Shown piece by piece: positions 46,346-55,148 of a stretch of 64,000 nucleotides of DNA. Both the position numbers and the translations under genes were made by a program. The notes beneath the pieces were generated by a model, which saw nothing but the letters and a program-made list of their open reading frames with translations, made no database searches and had not been told where the DNA came from. The stretch's first letter is position 1. Each line of letters starts with the position of its first letter. Origin of the DNA: Chryseobacterium sp. SNU WT5 (GTDB lineage Bacteria; Bacteroidota; Bacteroidia; Flavobacteriales; Weeksellaceae). The stretch is from the NCBI RefSeq assembly GCF_007362475.1, contig NZ_CP041687.1, forward strand, positions 2,790,001-2,854,000, read 5' to 3'.

Positions 46346-47731
46346 ATGAATAAAACTCGTGTACATAAAAAAGAATCTTTAGGTGTCAAAATAGAACGCG
46401 CCCTCTCAAAAATTAAAGCATTGACCAAAAAAGAATTTGGTGTTTTAATTTTAGTACAAATACTCATGTTTACTGCTATTTATGCCGTCAACAATTTTCA
46501 TCCTTATTTTGAAGAACTTCATTTCGTAAGAATGCAAACCCTTTCGGGACGTATTTTAATTTTCTCTTTGTTGACGATCTTAGTATTTCAGATTTCGTTT
46601 CTACTTTACATTGCCTATTTATTTTTCAAATATAAAGCGATACCGTCCGTAACTGATGAAGAGCTTCCAAGCTGTACTATAATTGTACCTGCGTACAATG
46701 AAGGAAAACTGGTTTATGAAACACTCTTAAGTATTGCTGCCAGTGATTTCCCGATGCATAAAATGGAAGTTATTGCAGTAGACGATGGTAGTAAAGATGA
46801 TACTTGGTATTGGATTAATAAAGCAAATGCAGATTTAGAAAATACGATAACTGTTTATAAACAACCTGTAAATAAGGGAAAAAGACATGCTTTACACATC
46901 GGATTTACCACAGGAACGGGTGACGTTTTCATCTCAATAGATAGCGATTCTGTAGTAGAAAAAAATACGATCACAAATTTAATTAGCCCTTTTGCGGTAA
47001 ATAAAAACTGTGGTGCAGTAGCAGGAAACGTGAAGGTTTTAAACAAAAATCAAGGCATGATTCCAAGAATGCTCAACGTGAGTTTTGTATTTAGTTTTGA
47101 ATTTATGCGTGCTGCCCAAAGTTCTTTAGGATTTGTATTATGTACGCCAGGCGCTTTATCTGCTTACCGCAGAGAAGCAGTTTTACACAGCTTGAAAGAT
47201 TGGATTGATCAGAAGTTTTTAGGTCGTGCTGCGACGATAGGGGAAGATCGTGCGATGACTAATTTAATTTTGAAACAAGGTTATGATGTTCAATTTCAAA
47301 GAAATGCGAATGTTTTAACAAATACGCCAACGTCATTTAAGACATTACACAAAATGTTTACAAGATGGGGAAGAAGTAATGTGCGGGAAACCTTAATGAT
47401 GAACCGTTTTGTTTTCAGTGATTTCAGAAAGAAGAACAAGACTGGTGCAAGGTTTATTTTTATTAATCAATGGGTAAATTTGATCGCCGCGTTCCCTTTG
47501 ATGATACTGATGTTCTACTTTTTAATGACCCATCCACTTTTATATCTAAGTTCAGCATTGACGGCGACTTTTATTTTTGCCAGTATTCAGATGTTATTTT
47601 TCAGTAGAAAATATAATTTTGTAGATGCGCTTTGGGCCTATCCTTACAGTGTATTTTACTTATTTGGACTTTTTTGGATTTTTCCCTTTTCAATTGCTAC
47701 CGTTAAAAATGGAGGTTGGTTGACAAGATAA
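46346..47731 (+). CDS. Processive family 2 glycosyltransferase, membrane-bound
   Basis: The ATG at 46346 (MNKTRVHKKESLGVK) is chosen over a TTG further up. Two N-terminal helices (FGVLILVQILMFTAIYAV and LLTILVFQISFLLYIAYLFF) precede a GT2 domain with PAYNEGKLVYETLLSIAA, VDDGSKDDT and DSDS. A TRWGRSN segment is at the Q(Q/R)xRW position. Two or three C-terminal helices follow. This layout is that of synthases that polymerise and export a glycan (PgaC/HasA-like). The product is unknown. The upstream two-component pair may control it. Confidence 0.9.
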   Translation: MNKTRVHKKESLGVKIERALSKIKALTKKEFGVLILVQILMFTAIYAVNNFHPYFEELHFVRMQTLSGRILIFSLLTILVFQISFLLYIAYLFFKYKAIPSVTDEELPSCTIIVPAYNEGKLVYETLLSIAASDFPMHKMEVIAVDDGSKDDTWYWINKANADLENTITVYKQPVNKGKRHALHIGFTTGTGDVFISIDSDSVVEKNTITNLISPFAVNKNCGAVAGNVKVLNKNQGMIPRMLNVSFVFSFEFMRAAQSSLGFVLCTPGALSAYRREAVLHSLKDWIDQKFLGRAATIGEDRAMTNLILKQGYDVQFQRNANVLTNTPTSFKTLHKMFTRWGRSNVRETLMMNRFVFSDFRKKNKTGARFIFINQWVNLIAAFPLMILMFYFLMTHPLLYLSSALTATFIFASIQMLFFSRKYNFVDALWAYPYSVFYLFGLFWIFPFSIATVKNGGWLTR

Positions 47732-47756
47732 TTTTCAATTTAGAGATAAGAAATAA

Positions 47757-47799
47757 AGAGCTCCTTTTAATATAACATTATTAAAGGGAGCTTTTTTTG
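47757..47799 (+). terminator. Terminator after the glycosyltransferase gene
   Basis: Arms agctccttttaa and ttaaagggagct form a 12-bp stem with one G-U pair, followed by seven T. The right arm overlaps the 3' end of the convergent TspO-like gene, including its stop codon. Confidence 0.88.
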
Positions 47800-48542
47800 A
47801 ATATTTTAAGACAGCTAGTAATAAAGAGAATTCCCGCCGCAACCAAAGCTGCTAAATAAATCTCGTGACTTACTTCTTTATTCGCCATTGCAATAGCAAC
47901 TAAAGCCCAAACTGCAACGAAAGCGAAAATAGGAGCGTTCTTTTTCCAAGTCATAAAAAGGTGAATAATGGAAGCGATGATAATTAGAATGATAGTCCAG
48001 ATTACTTCTGAAAGTCCAAATCTGCTCCATTCAATTTTTGTTAACCAAGCTGCTACAGCTGCGATTAACGCAACACTTACCCAACCAGCATAAATTTGAA
48101 AAGGGAAATTAATAAACCATTTTTGTGCTGGACTTGAATTATATTTTAGAGCTTCCGTCAAAATAATTAGAAGAGAAATAAGGGAGACTGACAAAACAAT
48201 AACTGATATTCCGGTGTAACCATAAAGCCACGTCAAAATCCAGGCGCAATTTGCGATACATGAAATCACAAACCACCAGCCGATTTTTTCTACAAATGGG
48301 TCTGCCTGATTTTTCGAAGAGTTGAATAAACTTCTGCCCGTATAAAAAACGAACCCAATTAAAAGTAAATAGATAAACCCCCAAATGGAAAAGGCATATC
48401 CTGCCGGCGTAAATAAATTGTGATATTGATTGGAAACGTTTGCAATCGTCTTCCCATTAAAAATTCCGGTATTGCTTAAATAATTAAAGATGATCGTGAA
48501 TATCAAAAAGAAGCCGTTAGCAATTTGTAATATTTTTTTCAT
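47781..48542 (-). CDS. TspO/MBR-like (tryptophan-rich sensory) membrane protein
   Basis: The 253-residue protein has seven to eight membrane helices with the aromatic pattern of this group: FTPAGYAFSIWGFIYLLLIG, then CAWILTWLYGYTG, FPFQIYAGWVSVALIAA and a late tryptophan-rich stretch. TspO proteins have five helices and bind porphyrins or steroids; this longer relative of Bacteroidota is only distantly similar. Its role is unknown. It is convergent with the glycosyltransferase gene and shares that gene's terminator. Confidence 0.8.
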   Translation of the reverse strand: MKKILQIANGFFLIFTIIFNYLSNTGIFNGKTIANVSNQYHNLFTPAGYAFSIWGFIYLLLIGFVFYTGRSLFNSSKNQADPFVEKIGWWFVISCIANCAWILTWLYGYTGISVIVLSVSLISLLIILTEALKYNSSPAQKWFINFPFQIYAGWVSVALIAAVAAWLTKIEWSRFGLSEVIWTIILIIIASIIHLFMTWKKNAPIFAFVAVWALVAIAMANKEVSHEIYLAALVAAGILFITSCLKIFKKSSL

Positions 48543-48646
48543 ATTGTAAAAGTTTTATAATAAGATTCACGTAGTAAATAGGAGACTAAATTAAGAAATT
48601 TCAAATGTAATTTGTTTTTATGTTTTAATTAAAGAATCAACTTTAA

Positions 48647-49765
48647 CTACTGACGATTTTCCCACCATTTTTCATAAACCTTTTCGTCATCCTCCCAATT
48701 TACTTTTTCGCCAATTTTCGGAGTGATCATTCGCAGGTTTTCTTTTTCATTAAACGCTGAAATCATTTCTAAAGGTTCTTTCCAATGATGTAATGCGAGA
48801 GCAAATTTTGAATTGTGAACAGGAATTATTCTTTTAGCTTTTAAGTTTTTAGCGGCTACTAAAAATTCGTCTGGCAGCATGTGAATGTAGCGCCAATCTT
48901 TATTGTATTGACCGTTTTCTAATATTGCTAAATCGAAACCGCCATATTGATTTCCGATCTTTTCAAAATGATCATCAAATCCAGAATCGCCACCAATATA
49001 AATTTTTCTTTGTGGAGTTTCAAAAACAAAACTCGCCCAAATTGCCTGATCTCTTTTAAGACCCCGTCCGGAAAAATGTCGCGCTGTTTCCGCATAAACT
49101 TTGAAACCGTTTCCTAAATCAAAATTTTCGCCCCAATCCAATTCAATGATTTTTGCGGGATCGTAGTTCCAATATTCTAAATGTTCGCCAGTTCCTAAAC
49201 CAGTAATAACTTGCTTTACTTTTGGATTGAGTTTTTTTACCGTTTCATAATCCAGATGATCCCAATGATCGTGAGTGATGATTAGATAATCCAGCTCAGG
49301 AATGTCTTCTGTAGTATATAAATCTGATCCTTTAAAAGCTTTCGTGGTGAAAGTTACAGGTGAAGCATTTCCACTGAAAACGGGATCTACAAGAATTTTT
49401 TCACCATCAATCTGAAGAAAATAGGAGGAATGTCCCATCCAAACATAAATATTTTCACTTGGATCTAAATTCAATAAATCTGTCTTGGTAAAATTGAATT
49501 TCTGCTTTGGTATTAAATTTTTATTTTTAGTAAAAAGAAAATGGAATAATACTTTGGGCATTGATGTTTCTTCTGCAATTGGCGGTGTGAAATTAATATT
49601 ATCAAATTTATCTTTCTTATAATGCGGTGATTTTAAAATCCGTTCCAAACGTTTTCCGGACGGAGCTTTTCCAAATGTTGGATGTTGCAAGAATAAGAAT
49701 GTTGCTGCTATAATTAATAATATGAGAACTAAAACAAAAATCATGGAAGGAGTTTTTAAGGTCAT
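48647..49765 (-). CDS. Metallo-beta-lactamase-fold hydrolase (NAPE-PLD/UlaG-like)
   Basis: An N-terminal membrane helix (residues about 8-27) anchors the 372-residue protein. The metal site is visible as THDHWDHLDYETV, with further ligands in ARHFSGRG, IGGDSGFDDHFEKIG and PVHNSKFALALHHWK. The pattern (YFLQIDGEKILVDPVF) is typical of the group with N-acyl-phosphatidylethanolamine phospholipase D and UlaG lactonases. It likely hydrolyses a phospho- or lactone ester at the membrane. The substrate is unknown. It is a single gene with its own surroundings. Confidence 0.9.
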   Translation of the reverse strand: MTLKTPSMIFVLVLILLIIAATFLFLQHPTFGKAPSGKRLERILKSPHYKKDKFDNINFTPPIAEETSMPKVLFHFLFTKNKNLIPKQKFNFTKTDLLNLDPSENIYVWMGHSSYFLQIDGEKILVDPVFSGNASPVTFTTKAFKGSDLYTTEDIPELDYLIITHDHWDHLDYETVKKLNPKVKQVITGLGTGEHLEYWNYDPAKIIELDWGENFDLGNGFKVYAETARHFSGRGLKRDQAIWASFVFETPQRKIYIGGDSGFDDHFEKIGNQYGGFDLAILENGQYNKDWRYIHMLPDEFLVAAKNLKAKRIIPVHNSKFALALHHWKEPLEMISAFNEKENLRMITPKIGEKVNWEDDEKVYEKWWENRQ

Positions 49766-49922
49766 AAAAATCGAAAAAAAGTAGACGTAAAATTAAAGTA
49801 ATTATTTATCATGTTCCTGTTTCTATCAAAGAATTTCCATAGTTTTAAGTAGTGAAGTTAGTTGGTTTTAATACAGACTTAAACTATGAATTTAGTTTGT
49901 AAAAAAGTAGCCGTAAAAATAT

Positions 49923-49946
49923 AAAACACGCTCGAAAGCGTGTTTT
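49923..49946 (-). terminator. Terminator of tatC
   Basis: Arms aaaacacgct and agcgtgtttt form a perfect 10-bp stem with a CGAA loop, 20 bp past the tatC stop codon. T residues lie at the end of either arm. Confidence 0.75.
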
Positions 49947-49966
49947 AATGAATAAATCATATTCTT

Positions 49967-50794
49967 CTAGAGTCTAGACTTCTCTTCTTCCAATTTTCTT
50001 TTTTCAACTTTTTTGTAAGTATACGCGCTCATCATGATGCTAAATTCATACAAAAGAAGAAGAGGAATAGCAGCCATCATCATACTTAAAACGTCTGCAG
50101 GAGTTATAATTGCAGCAACAACCATTATCAGAACAATCGCATGACGGCGATATTTACGCATGAATGCAGGAGTTAAGATTCCAATTGATGTTGTAAAATA
50201 CACGACGATAGGAAATAAGAACACGAGCCCCATTCCCAAAACGATCTGCATAAATAAGGTGGTGTAATCACTCAAGTCAAAAAGTTGAGTAATCGAGTCA
50301 GAGACTTTGAAAAGTAAACCGAAATTAATCGCAAAAGGCAGAATCAGAAAGTAACCGCACATTATTCCGATTGCAAATAATATCCAAACGAAATTAATGA
50401 GAAAAACAGAGTTCTTACGCTCTTTGGGATGTAAAGCGGGAGAAATGAATCGCCATAATTCCCATACTAAATAAGGAAATGCTGCTACAATACCACCGAA
50501 GATCGAAACCGCCATCATCACATTAAACTGCTCAAAAAGCTTTTTCTGCTGAACCGCAAAATGACCAGGAAGGGTAATACTGTCGTGTCCTAACAGTTCC
50601 CGTGAAAAATGGTTGACTACCCTAAAAGTATAAAAATCATTTCGGGTTGGGCCGAAGAAAATATGATCCATGATCCAATTTACATTAAACCCAACTATAA
50701 TTGCACATATGACAATTGCGATCAATGAGCGAACCATGTGTGCCCTTAATTCACCGATGTGTCCCCAAAAAGACATTTCTTTACCTTCGCTCAC
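49967..50794 (-). CDS. tatC: Sec-independent translocase subunit TatC
   Basis: The 275-residue protein has the six TatC helices. Conserved parts are MSFWGHIGELRAHMVRSLIA (the signal-peptide-binding N-tip with GELR), PYLVWELWRFISPALHPKER and VYFTTSIGILTPAFMRKYRR. The start is a GTG at 50794; an ATG six codons later could also be used. TatC recognises twin-arginine signal peptides at the inner membrane. No tatA/B gene is nearby. kdsD is the next gene upstream on the same strand. Confidence 0.95.
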   Translation of the reverse strand: MSEGKEMSFWGHIGELRAHMVRSLIAIVICAIIVGFNVNWIMDHIFFGPTRNDFYTFRVVNHFSRELLGHDSITLPGHFAVQQKKLFEQFNVMMAVSIFGGIVAAFPYLVWELWRFISPALHPKERKNSVFLINFVWILFAIGIMCGYFLILPFAINFGLLFKVSDSITQLFDLSDYTTLFMQIVLGMGLVFLFPIVVYFTTSIGILTPAFMRKYRRHAIVLIMVVAAIITPADVLSMMMAAIPLLLLYEFSIMMSAYTYKKVEKRKLEEEKSRL

Positions 50795-50945
50795 GAAATT
50801 TTAATTTTATAAAATTGTTATTTTAATGTACCAGATTTTTCCAAGGCGAAATTAAATAATTATCCGTGAAAAATGGTGTAATTCGTTCTAAATTTGCTAT
50901 TTAAAAATATAAGACTGTATATTAAATACCACAAACAATCATTTG

Positions 50946-51905
50946 TTAATTAATTCCTTCATCAAGTAAACGGTGAATGTCGATAATACCAAAATACTGA
51001 CCATTTTCTGTCACAATTAATTGGCCAATATTCCTGGCTTTTAAGAGCTGCATTGCTTCCTTTGCCAGTGAATTTTTGTCAACACTCTTGGGATTTTTAC
51101 TCATAATATCTTTCGCCGTAAACTTAGATAGATCTTGCTCACTCATTAACATCCTACGCAAATCACCGTCTGTAATTACTCCGGTAATCTTATCTTGATC
51201 GGTCACTACCGTAATCCCATGTTTTGAACTGCTTACAGAAATAATAATATCACGCAAACTAGCATTTTCTGACACTTGTGGTTTTTGAGCAGATAAGAAC
51301 TGTTCTACTTTTGCTGTGAGATTTTTACCTAAACTTCCGCCGGGATGAAATTTTGCAAAATCGGTTTCCTTAAATCCATTGAGTTCCATTAAGCATACTG
51401 CCAAAGCGTCTCCTAAAGCCATTTGTACTGTTGTTGAACTTGTGGGAGCCAATTTGATCGGACAGGCTTCCTTTTCTACAAAAGTACTAAGTACTACATC
51501 TGAAAATTCCGCAAGTTTACTTTTTGAATTTCCCGTCATGGCAATAAGTGAAGAAGAATATTCCTTTAAATAAGGTAGAAGGGCAACGATTTCGGGTGAG
51601 TTTCCGGAATTTGAGATACAAAGAACGATATCTGTTTTTTGAATGACTCCCAAATCTCCGTGAATTGCTTCCGAAGCGTGAAGAAACTGAGCAGGAGTTC
51701 CGGTAGAATTAAGGGTTGCGACCATCTTATTTCCAACATGCGCAGATTTTCCAATCCCAACAATGATTAATTTACCTTTTGCAGAATTAATCAGTTCCAA
51801 AGCTTTCAGGAAATCTGAATCTAAACGAGATCGTAGTTTTTCCAGTTCGTCAATTTCGATTGATAGCGCATTTTTAGCAATTTGTAGAATTTGCGTTTTG
51901 TTCAT
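50946..51905 (-). CDS. kdsD: Arabinose-5-phosphate isomerase (KdsD/KpsF family)
   Basis: The 319-residue protein has an SIS sugar-phosphate isomerase domain (GKLIIVGIGKSAHVGNKMVA, then HASEAIHGDLGVI and SNSGNSPEIVALLPYLKE). Two CBS domains follow (residues about 205-319: KHGITVVTDQDKITGVITDG, LLKARNIGQLIVTENG). It converts ribulose 5-phosphate to arabinose 5-phosphate, the first step to KDO for lipopolysaccharide or capsule. It is divergent from recQ, a neighbourhood I believe is conserved in Flavobacteriia. The family call is firm. Confidence 0.93.
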   Translation of the reverse strand: MNKTQILQIAKNALSIEIDELEKLRSRLDSDFLKALELINSAKGKLIIVGIGKSAHVGNKMVATLNSTGTPAQFLHASEAIHGDLGVIQKTDIVLCISNSGNSPEIVALLPYLKEYSSSLIAMTGNSKSKLAEFSDVVLSTFVEKEACPIKLAPTSSTTVQMALGDALAVCLMELNGFKETDFAKFHPGGSLGKNLTAKVEQFLSAQKPQVSENASLRDIIISVSSSKHGITVVTDQDKITGVITDGDLRRMLMSEQDLSKFTAKDIMSKNPKSVDKNSLAKEAMQLLKARNIGQLIVTENGQYFGIIDIHRLLDEGIN

Positions 51906-52181
51906 TATATTTTTCTCTAAATTTGAAGCTGATGTTACTTTAAAAGGTTATTTTTACCAATGCATGTTTCAATTTCGGATTACATAATGCTATTCTTAAC
52001 ATCGTTTTCACCTATCCGAAACCTATAAATTAAACTTGGATCATTTTAAATCTAATTTTAATTTTTTAACTTTGAGTAATATGCAAATTTAGCAAACAAA
52101 TTTAGATCGAATGTGATAATCTGAATTTTCGGCAGTATAAACTGATCATCAGCTACTGCTTCATTAAAATTACGCGATAAA

Positions 52182-54383
52182 ATGAATACCATGCCCACCG
52201 ATTTATCTAAAGAGCTTAAGAAATATTTCGGTTTTTCAAAATTTAAAGGTCATCAGGAGGAGATCATAAAAACTCTTTTTCAAGGCAATGACGTTTTTGT
52301 GCTTATGCCCACTGGTGGTGGGAAATCGCTTTGCTATCAACTTCCTGCCTTAATATCGACTGGAACTGCAATCGTAGTTTCTCCCTTAATTGCGCTGATG
52401 AAGAATCAGGTCGACGCAATAAATGGGCTTTCTTCTGTGGAAGGGATTGCACACGTTCTGAATTCTTCGCTCAATAAAACGCAGACTAAACAGGTCTTTG
52501 ATGATATTAAATCAGGAGTTACTAAATTATTGTACGTTGCACCGGAATCTTTAATAAAAGAAGAATATCTGGAGTTTTTGAAAGGAGTAGAGATTTCCTT
52601 TGTTGCAATTGATGAAGCACACTGTATCTCCGAGTGGGGACATGATTTCCGTCCGGAATATAGAAATCTTAAAACGATTATTGATAAAATTGCAGATGTT
52701 CCCATGATTGCGTTAACAGCAACAGCTACCCCCAAAGTACAGGATGATATCCAGAAAACGCTTGGGATGAGTAATGCGGTTGTATTCAAGGAAAGTTTTA
52801 ACCGTCCTAATTTGTTTTATGAAGTACGGCCGAAAGTTAATATTGACCGTGAGATTGTTAAGTTTATTAATGCCCGAAAAGGTAAATCAGGCATCGTTTA
52901 TTGTTTAAGTCGAAGAAAAGTAGAAGAGTTTGCGCAGGTTCTTCAGGTGAACGGAATTAACGCGTTGCCTTATCACGCAGGTTTGGATCAGAAAACGAGA
53001 GTGATGAATCAGGATAAATTCTTGATGGAAGATGCAGATGTAATTGTTGCTACCATTGCTTTTGGGATGGGAATCGATAAGCCCGATGTCCGGTTTGTGA
53101 TCCACTATGATATTCCAAAATCACTAGAAAGTTATTACCAGGAAACTGGTCGAGCTGGTCGAGATGGGGGCGAGGGCTATTGCCTTGCATTCTATGACCC
53201 AAAAGATATTGAAAAATTAGAGAAATTCTTAGCTCAAAAGCCTGTTTCCGAAAGGGAGATTGGTTTACAACTTCTCAATGAAGTGGTCGGTTATGCTGAA
53301 ACTTCCATGAGTAGAAGACAATATATTTTGTATTATTTTGGGGAGCAATTTGATCCAGTAAAAGGTCAAGGTGCGATGATGTGCGATAACTCAACAAACC
53401 CTCCGGTGCTGAAAGATGCCTCAAAAGAATTGGCTATTTTGTTAAAATTGGTGAGAGATTTAGAAGAGAAATTCAAAACCAAAGATTTGATTTCCGTTAT
53501 CGTCGGAAAAGAGAATCCAGTTACAAAGTCTTATAAACTTGACGCGACAGAACATTTCGGTATTGGAAAAGCGCAACCGGAAAATTTTTGGAAATCTGTT
53601 ATTCGACAAGCGACCGTTCAAAATTATCTTCAAAAAGATATTGAAACCTACGGCGTTTTAAAATTAACCGAAAAAGGAAATAAAGCAATAATTGAAAAGA
53701 AAAGTCAGTTCTTCATTGCGGAAGACCGCGAATATAATTTAGAGCAAACCAAAGCAGATTCCGATAAAGTACAGACGCAAACAGGCGAAGGTTTGGATCA
53801 AGTCCTGTTTGCTCAGTTAAAAGATCTGCGTAAAAAGATCGCCAAAAAACATGAAAAACCACCGTATACTATTTTCATGGATCCGAGTCTGGAAGATATG
53901 ACGGTTCAATATCCGGTGACCGTAGAGGAAATCGGTAACATTTATGGAGTAGGAGATGGTAAAGCAAAAAAATATGGAAAAGACTTTGCTGATTTTATTA
54001 AGAAGTACGTCGAAGAAAATAATATAGAGCGAACGCAGGATATGGTGATGAAAACTGTCGCCAATAAATCAAGTCACAAAGTTTTCATCATTCAGAGTAC
54101 TGATAAAAAAATTGATCTGGAAGATATCGCAAGAGCGAAGAATCTGTCCATGGGTGATCTTTTGAAAGAGATGGAACGTATTGTTTATCAAGGAACAAAA
54201 ATCAATATTAACTACTATATTGATGAGAATTTCGATGAAGATATTGTTGAGGATTTTATGACTTTTATGGGAGAAAGCGAAAGTGACAGTATGAAAATTC
54301 TTTTGGCTGAATTTGGCGATGATTTAAGCGATGAAGAAGTGAGAATGTTGCGGATTAAATTTATTTCTGATGTTGCAAATTAA
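52182..54383 (+). CDS. recQ: ATP-dependent DNA helicase RecQ
   Basis: The 733-residue protein has Walker A MPTGGGKSL (Lys48), the DEAH box in AIDEAHCISEWGHDFRPEY, and motif VI QETGRAGRDG. An HRDC domain (LFAQLKDLRKKIAKKHEKPP) follows, then a longer C-terminal extension. In the zinc-binding region of the RQC part only one Cys remains (MMCDN); E. coli RecQ has four. RecQ unwinds DNA during repair and restart. Start at ATG 52182 or at the one three codons later. A possible toxin-antitoxin pair begins 10 bp after its stop. Confidence 0.95.
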   Translation: MNTMPTDLSKELKKYFGFSKFKGHQEEIIKTLFQGNDVFVLMPTGGGKSLCYQLPALISTGTAIVVSPLIALMKNQVDAINGLSSVEGIAHVLNSSLNKTQTKQVFDDIKSGVTKLLYVAPESLIKEEYLEFLKGVEISFVAIDEAHCISEWGHDFRPEYRNLKTIIDKIADVPMIALTATATPKVQDDIQKTLGMSNAVVFKESFNRPNLFYEVRPKVNIDREIVKFINARKGKSGIVYCLSRRKVEEFAQVLQVNGINALPYHAGLDQKTRVMNQDKFLMEDADVIVATIAFGMGIDKPDVRFVIHYDIPKSLESYYQETGRAGRDGGEGYCLAFYDPKDIEKLEKFLAQKPVSEREIGLQLLNEVVGYAETSMSRRQYILYYFGEQFDPVKGQGAMMCDNSTNPPVLKDASKELAILLKLVRDLEEKFKTKDLISVIVGKENPVTKSYKLDATEHFGIGKAQPENFWKSVIRQATVQNYLQKDIETYGVLKLTEKGNKAIIEKKSQFFIAEDREYNLEQTKADSDKVQTQTGEGLDQVLFAQLKDLRKKIAKKHEKPPYTIFMDPSLEDMTVQYPVTVEEIGNIYGVGDGKAKKYGKDFADFIKKYVEENNIERTQDMVMKTVANKSSHKVFIIQSTDKKIDLEDIARAKNLSMGDLLKEMERIVYQGTKININYYIDENFDEDIVEDFMTFMGESESDSMKILLAEFGDDLSDEEVRMLRIKFISDVAN

Positions 54384-54393
54384 ATAGTAAGTC

Positions 54394-54780
54394 GTGGAAA
54401 ATTCAATGATAGAAATAAAAAATGATTTGATCGAATGGATCGAAAGTACTTATGATTTAGAGATCCTGCAGAAGTTCCTTGATTTAAAAAATAATGAAGG
54501 GGTCTCAACTTTAATTTCGGAGATCAATGCTGACAAAGTGGTGGAAGATGATTTTGATCAACAGTTTGCGGCAGGCATGACGCCCGATGAACTAATGGAA
54601 AATATTGCAGCTCATATTGAATCTATATCGTCGGAAGATCCTTCTTCAGTAGTTTCTGATATCCAATCTGAATATGTTTTGAAAGATGACTTTGATGAAA
54701 GGTTTTCAAAGGGAATCAGTTCAGAAGAATCTCGAAAAAGAACACATTCTTTTATAGAAAGTTTACCTTGGAAGAAATAA
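54394..54780 (+). CDS. Putative antitoxin with an internal duplication
   Basis: The 128-residue acidic protein starts at a GTG (54394) or an ATG four codons later. Residues 49-77 and 95-123 are a repeat: VVEDDFDQQFAAGMTPDELM and VLKDDFDERFSKGISSEESR, each ending HIES or FIES. No known DNA-binding motif is obvious. Its 3' end overlaps the next gene by 13 bp. Small acidic proteins directly upstream of a RelE/ParE-like gene are usually antitoxins; that is the only reason for this call. Duplication of a toxin-binding element would be unusual. Confidence 0.6.
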   Translation: MENSMIEIKNDLIEWIESTYDLEILQKFLDLKNNEGVSTLISEINADKVVEDDFDQQFAAGMTPDELMENIAAHIESISSEDPSSVVSDIQSEYVLKDDFDERFSKGISSEESRKRTHSFIESLPWKK

Positions 54781-55091
54781 TTATTTTTTCGGATGAATTT
54801 CACGAGTCTATTGAAGAGTTAATTCAGATTTTATTTGAAGAAAATTATTTTGGATTTAAAATCGACTGCGATCATTATGCAGATAAAATTTATGAATTCA
54901 TAGAAAATAGTATCAATTTTCCAATTTCGAAAAATTCTCCGGTAAAATTTCAGAAACATGGTAAGAAATATTTAAAATATACCGCAAACAAAAGTACCAC
55001 TTGGTACATTTTCTTCGATCAAAAAGGTAATCAATTTATCGTCAACCATATTCTAAATAACCATTCACAAGACTTTCCGGAATTGTTGTAA
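54768..55091 (+). CDS. Putative RelE/ParE-type toxin
   Basis: The 107-residue protein starts at a TTG (54768) inside the upstream gene, since no Met codon lies in its first half. The second half (GKKYLKYTANKSTTWYIFFD, then NQFIVNHILNNH) fits the beta-sheet core of RelE/ParE toxins, which in this group ends ITHI.NNH-like. The first helices (EFHESIEELIQILFEENYFG) match too. RelE members cut ribosome-bound mRNA; ParE members poison gyrase. It cannot be decided which applies. The overlap with the antitoxin suggests translational coupling. Confidence 0.65.
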   Translation: MEEIIIFSDEFHESIEELIQILFEENYFGFKIDCDHYADKIYEFIENSINFPISKNSPVKFQKHGKKYLKYTANKSTTWYIFFDQKGNQFIVNHILNNHSQDFPELL

Positions 55092-55095
55092 ATTC

Positions 55096-55140
55096 GCATT
55101 TAACCGTGTCAAGATTTAGAACTTTGACAAGGTTCTGAAA
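55096..55140. repeat. Short inverted repeat before the family 4 glycosyltransferase
   Basis: gtgtcaagatttagaac and tttgacaaggttc form an imperfect inverted repeat around the centre. It resembles the aaccttg..caaggtt repeats common in Flavobacteriia. A related ttttaaaaccttgaaggttt block occurs at 28951-28970. Confidence 0.4.
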
Positions 55141-55148
55141 TACAAAGC

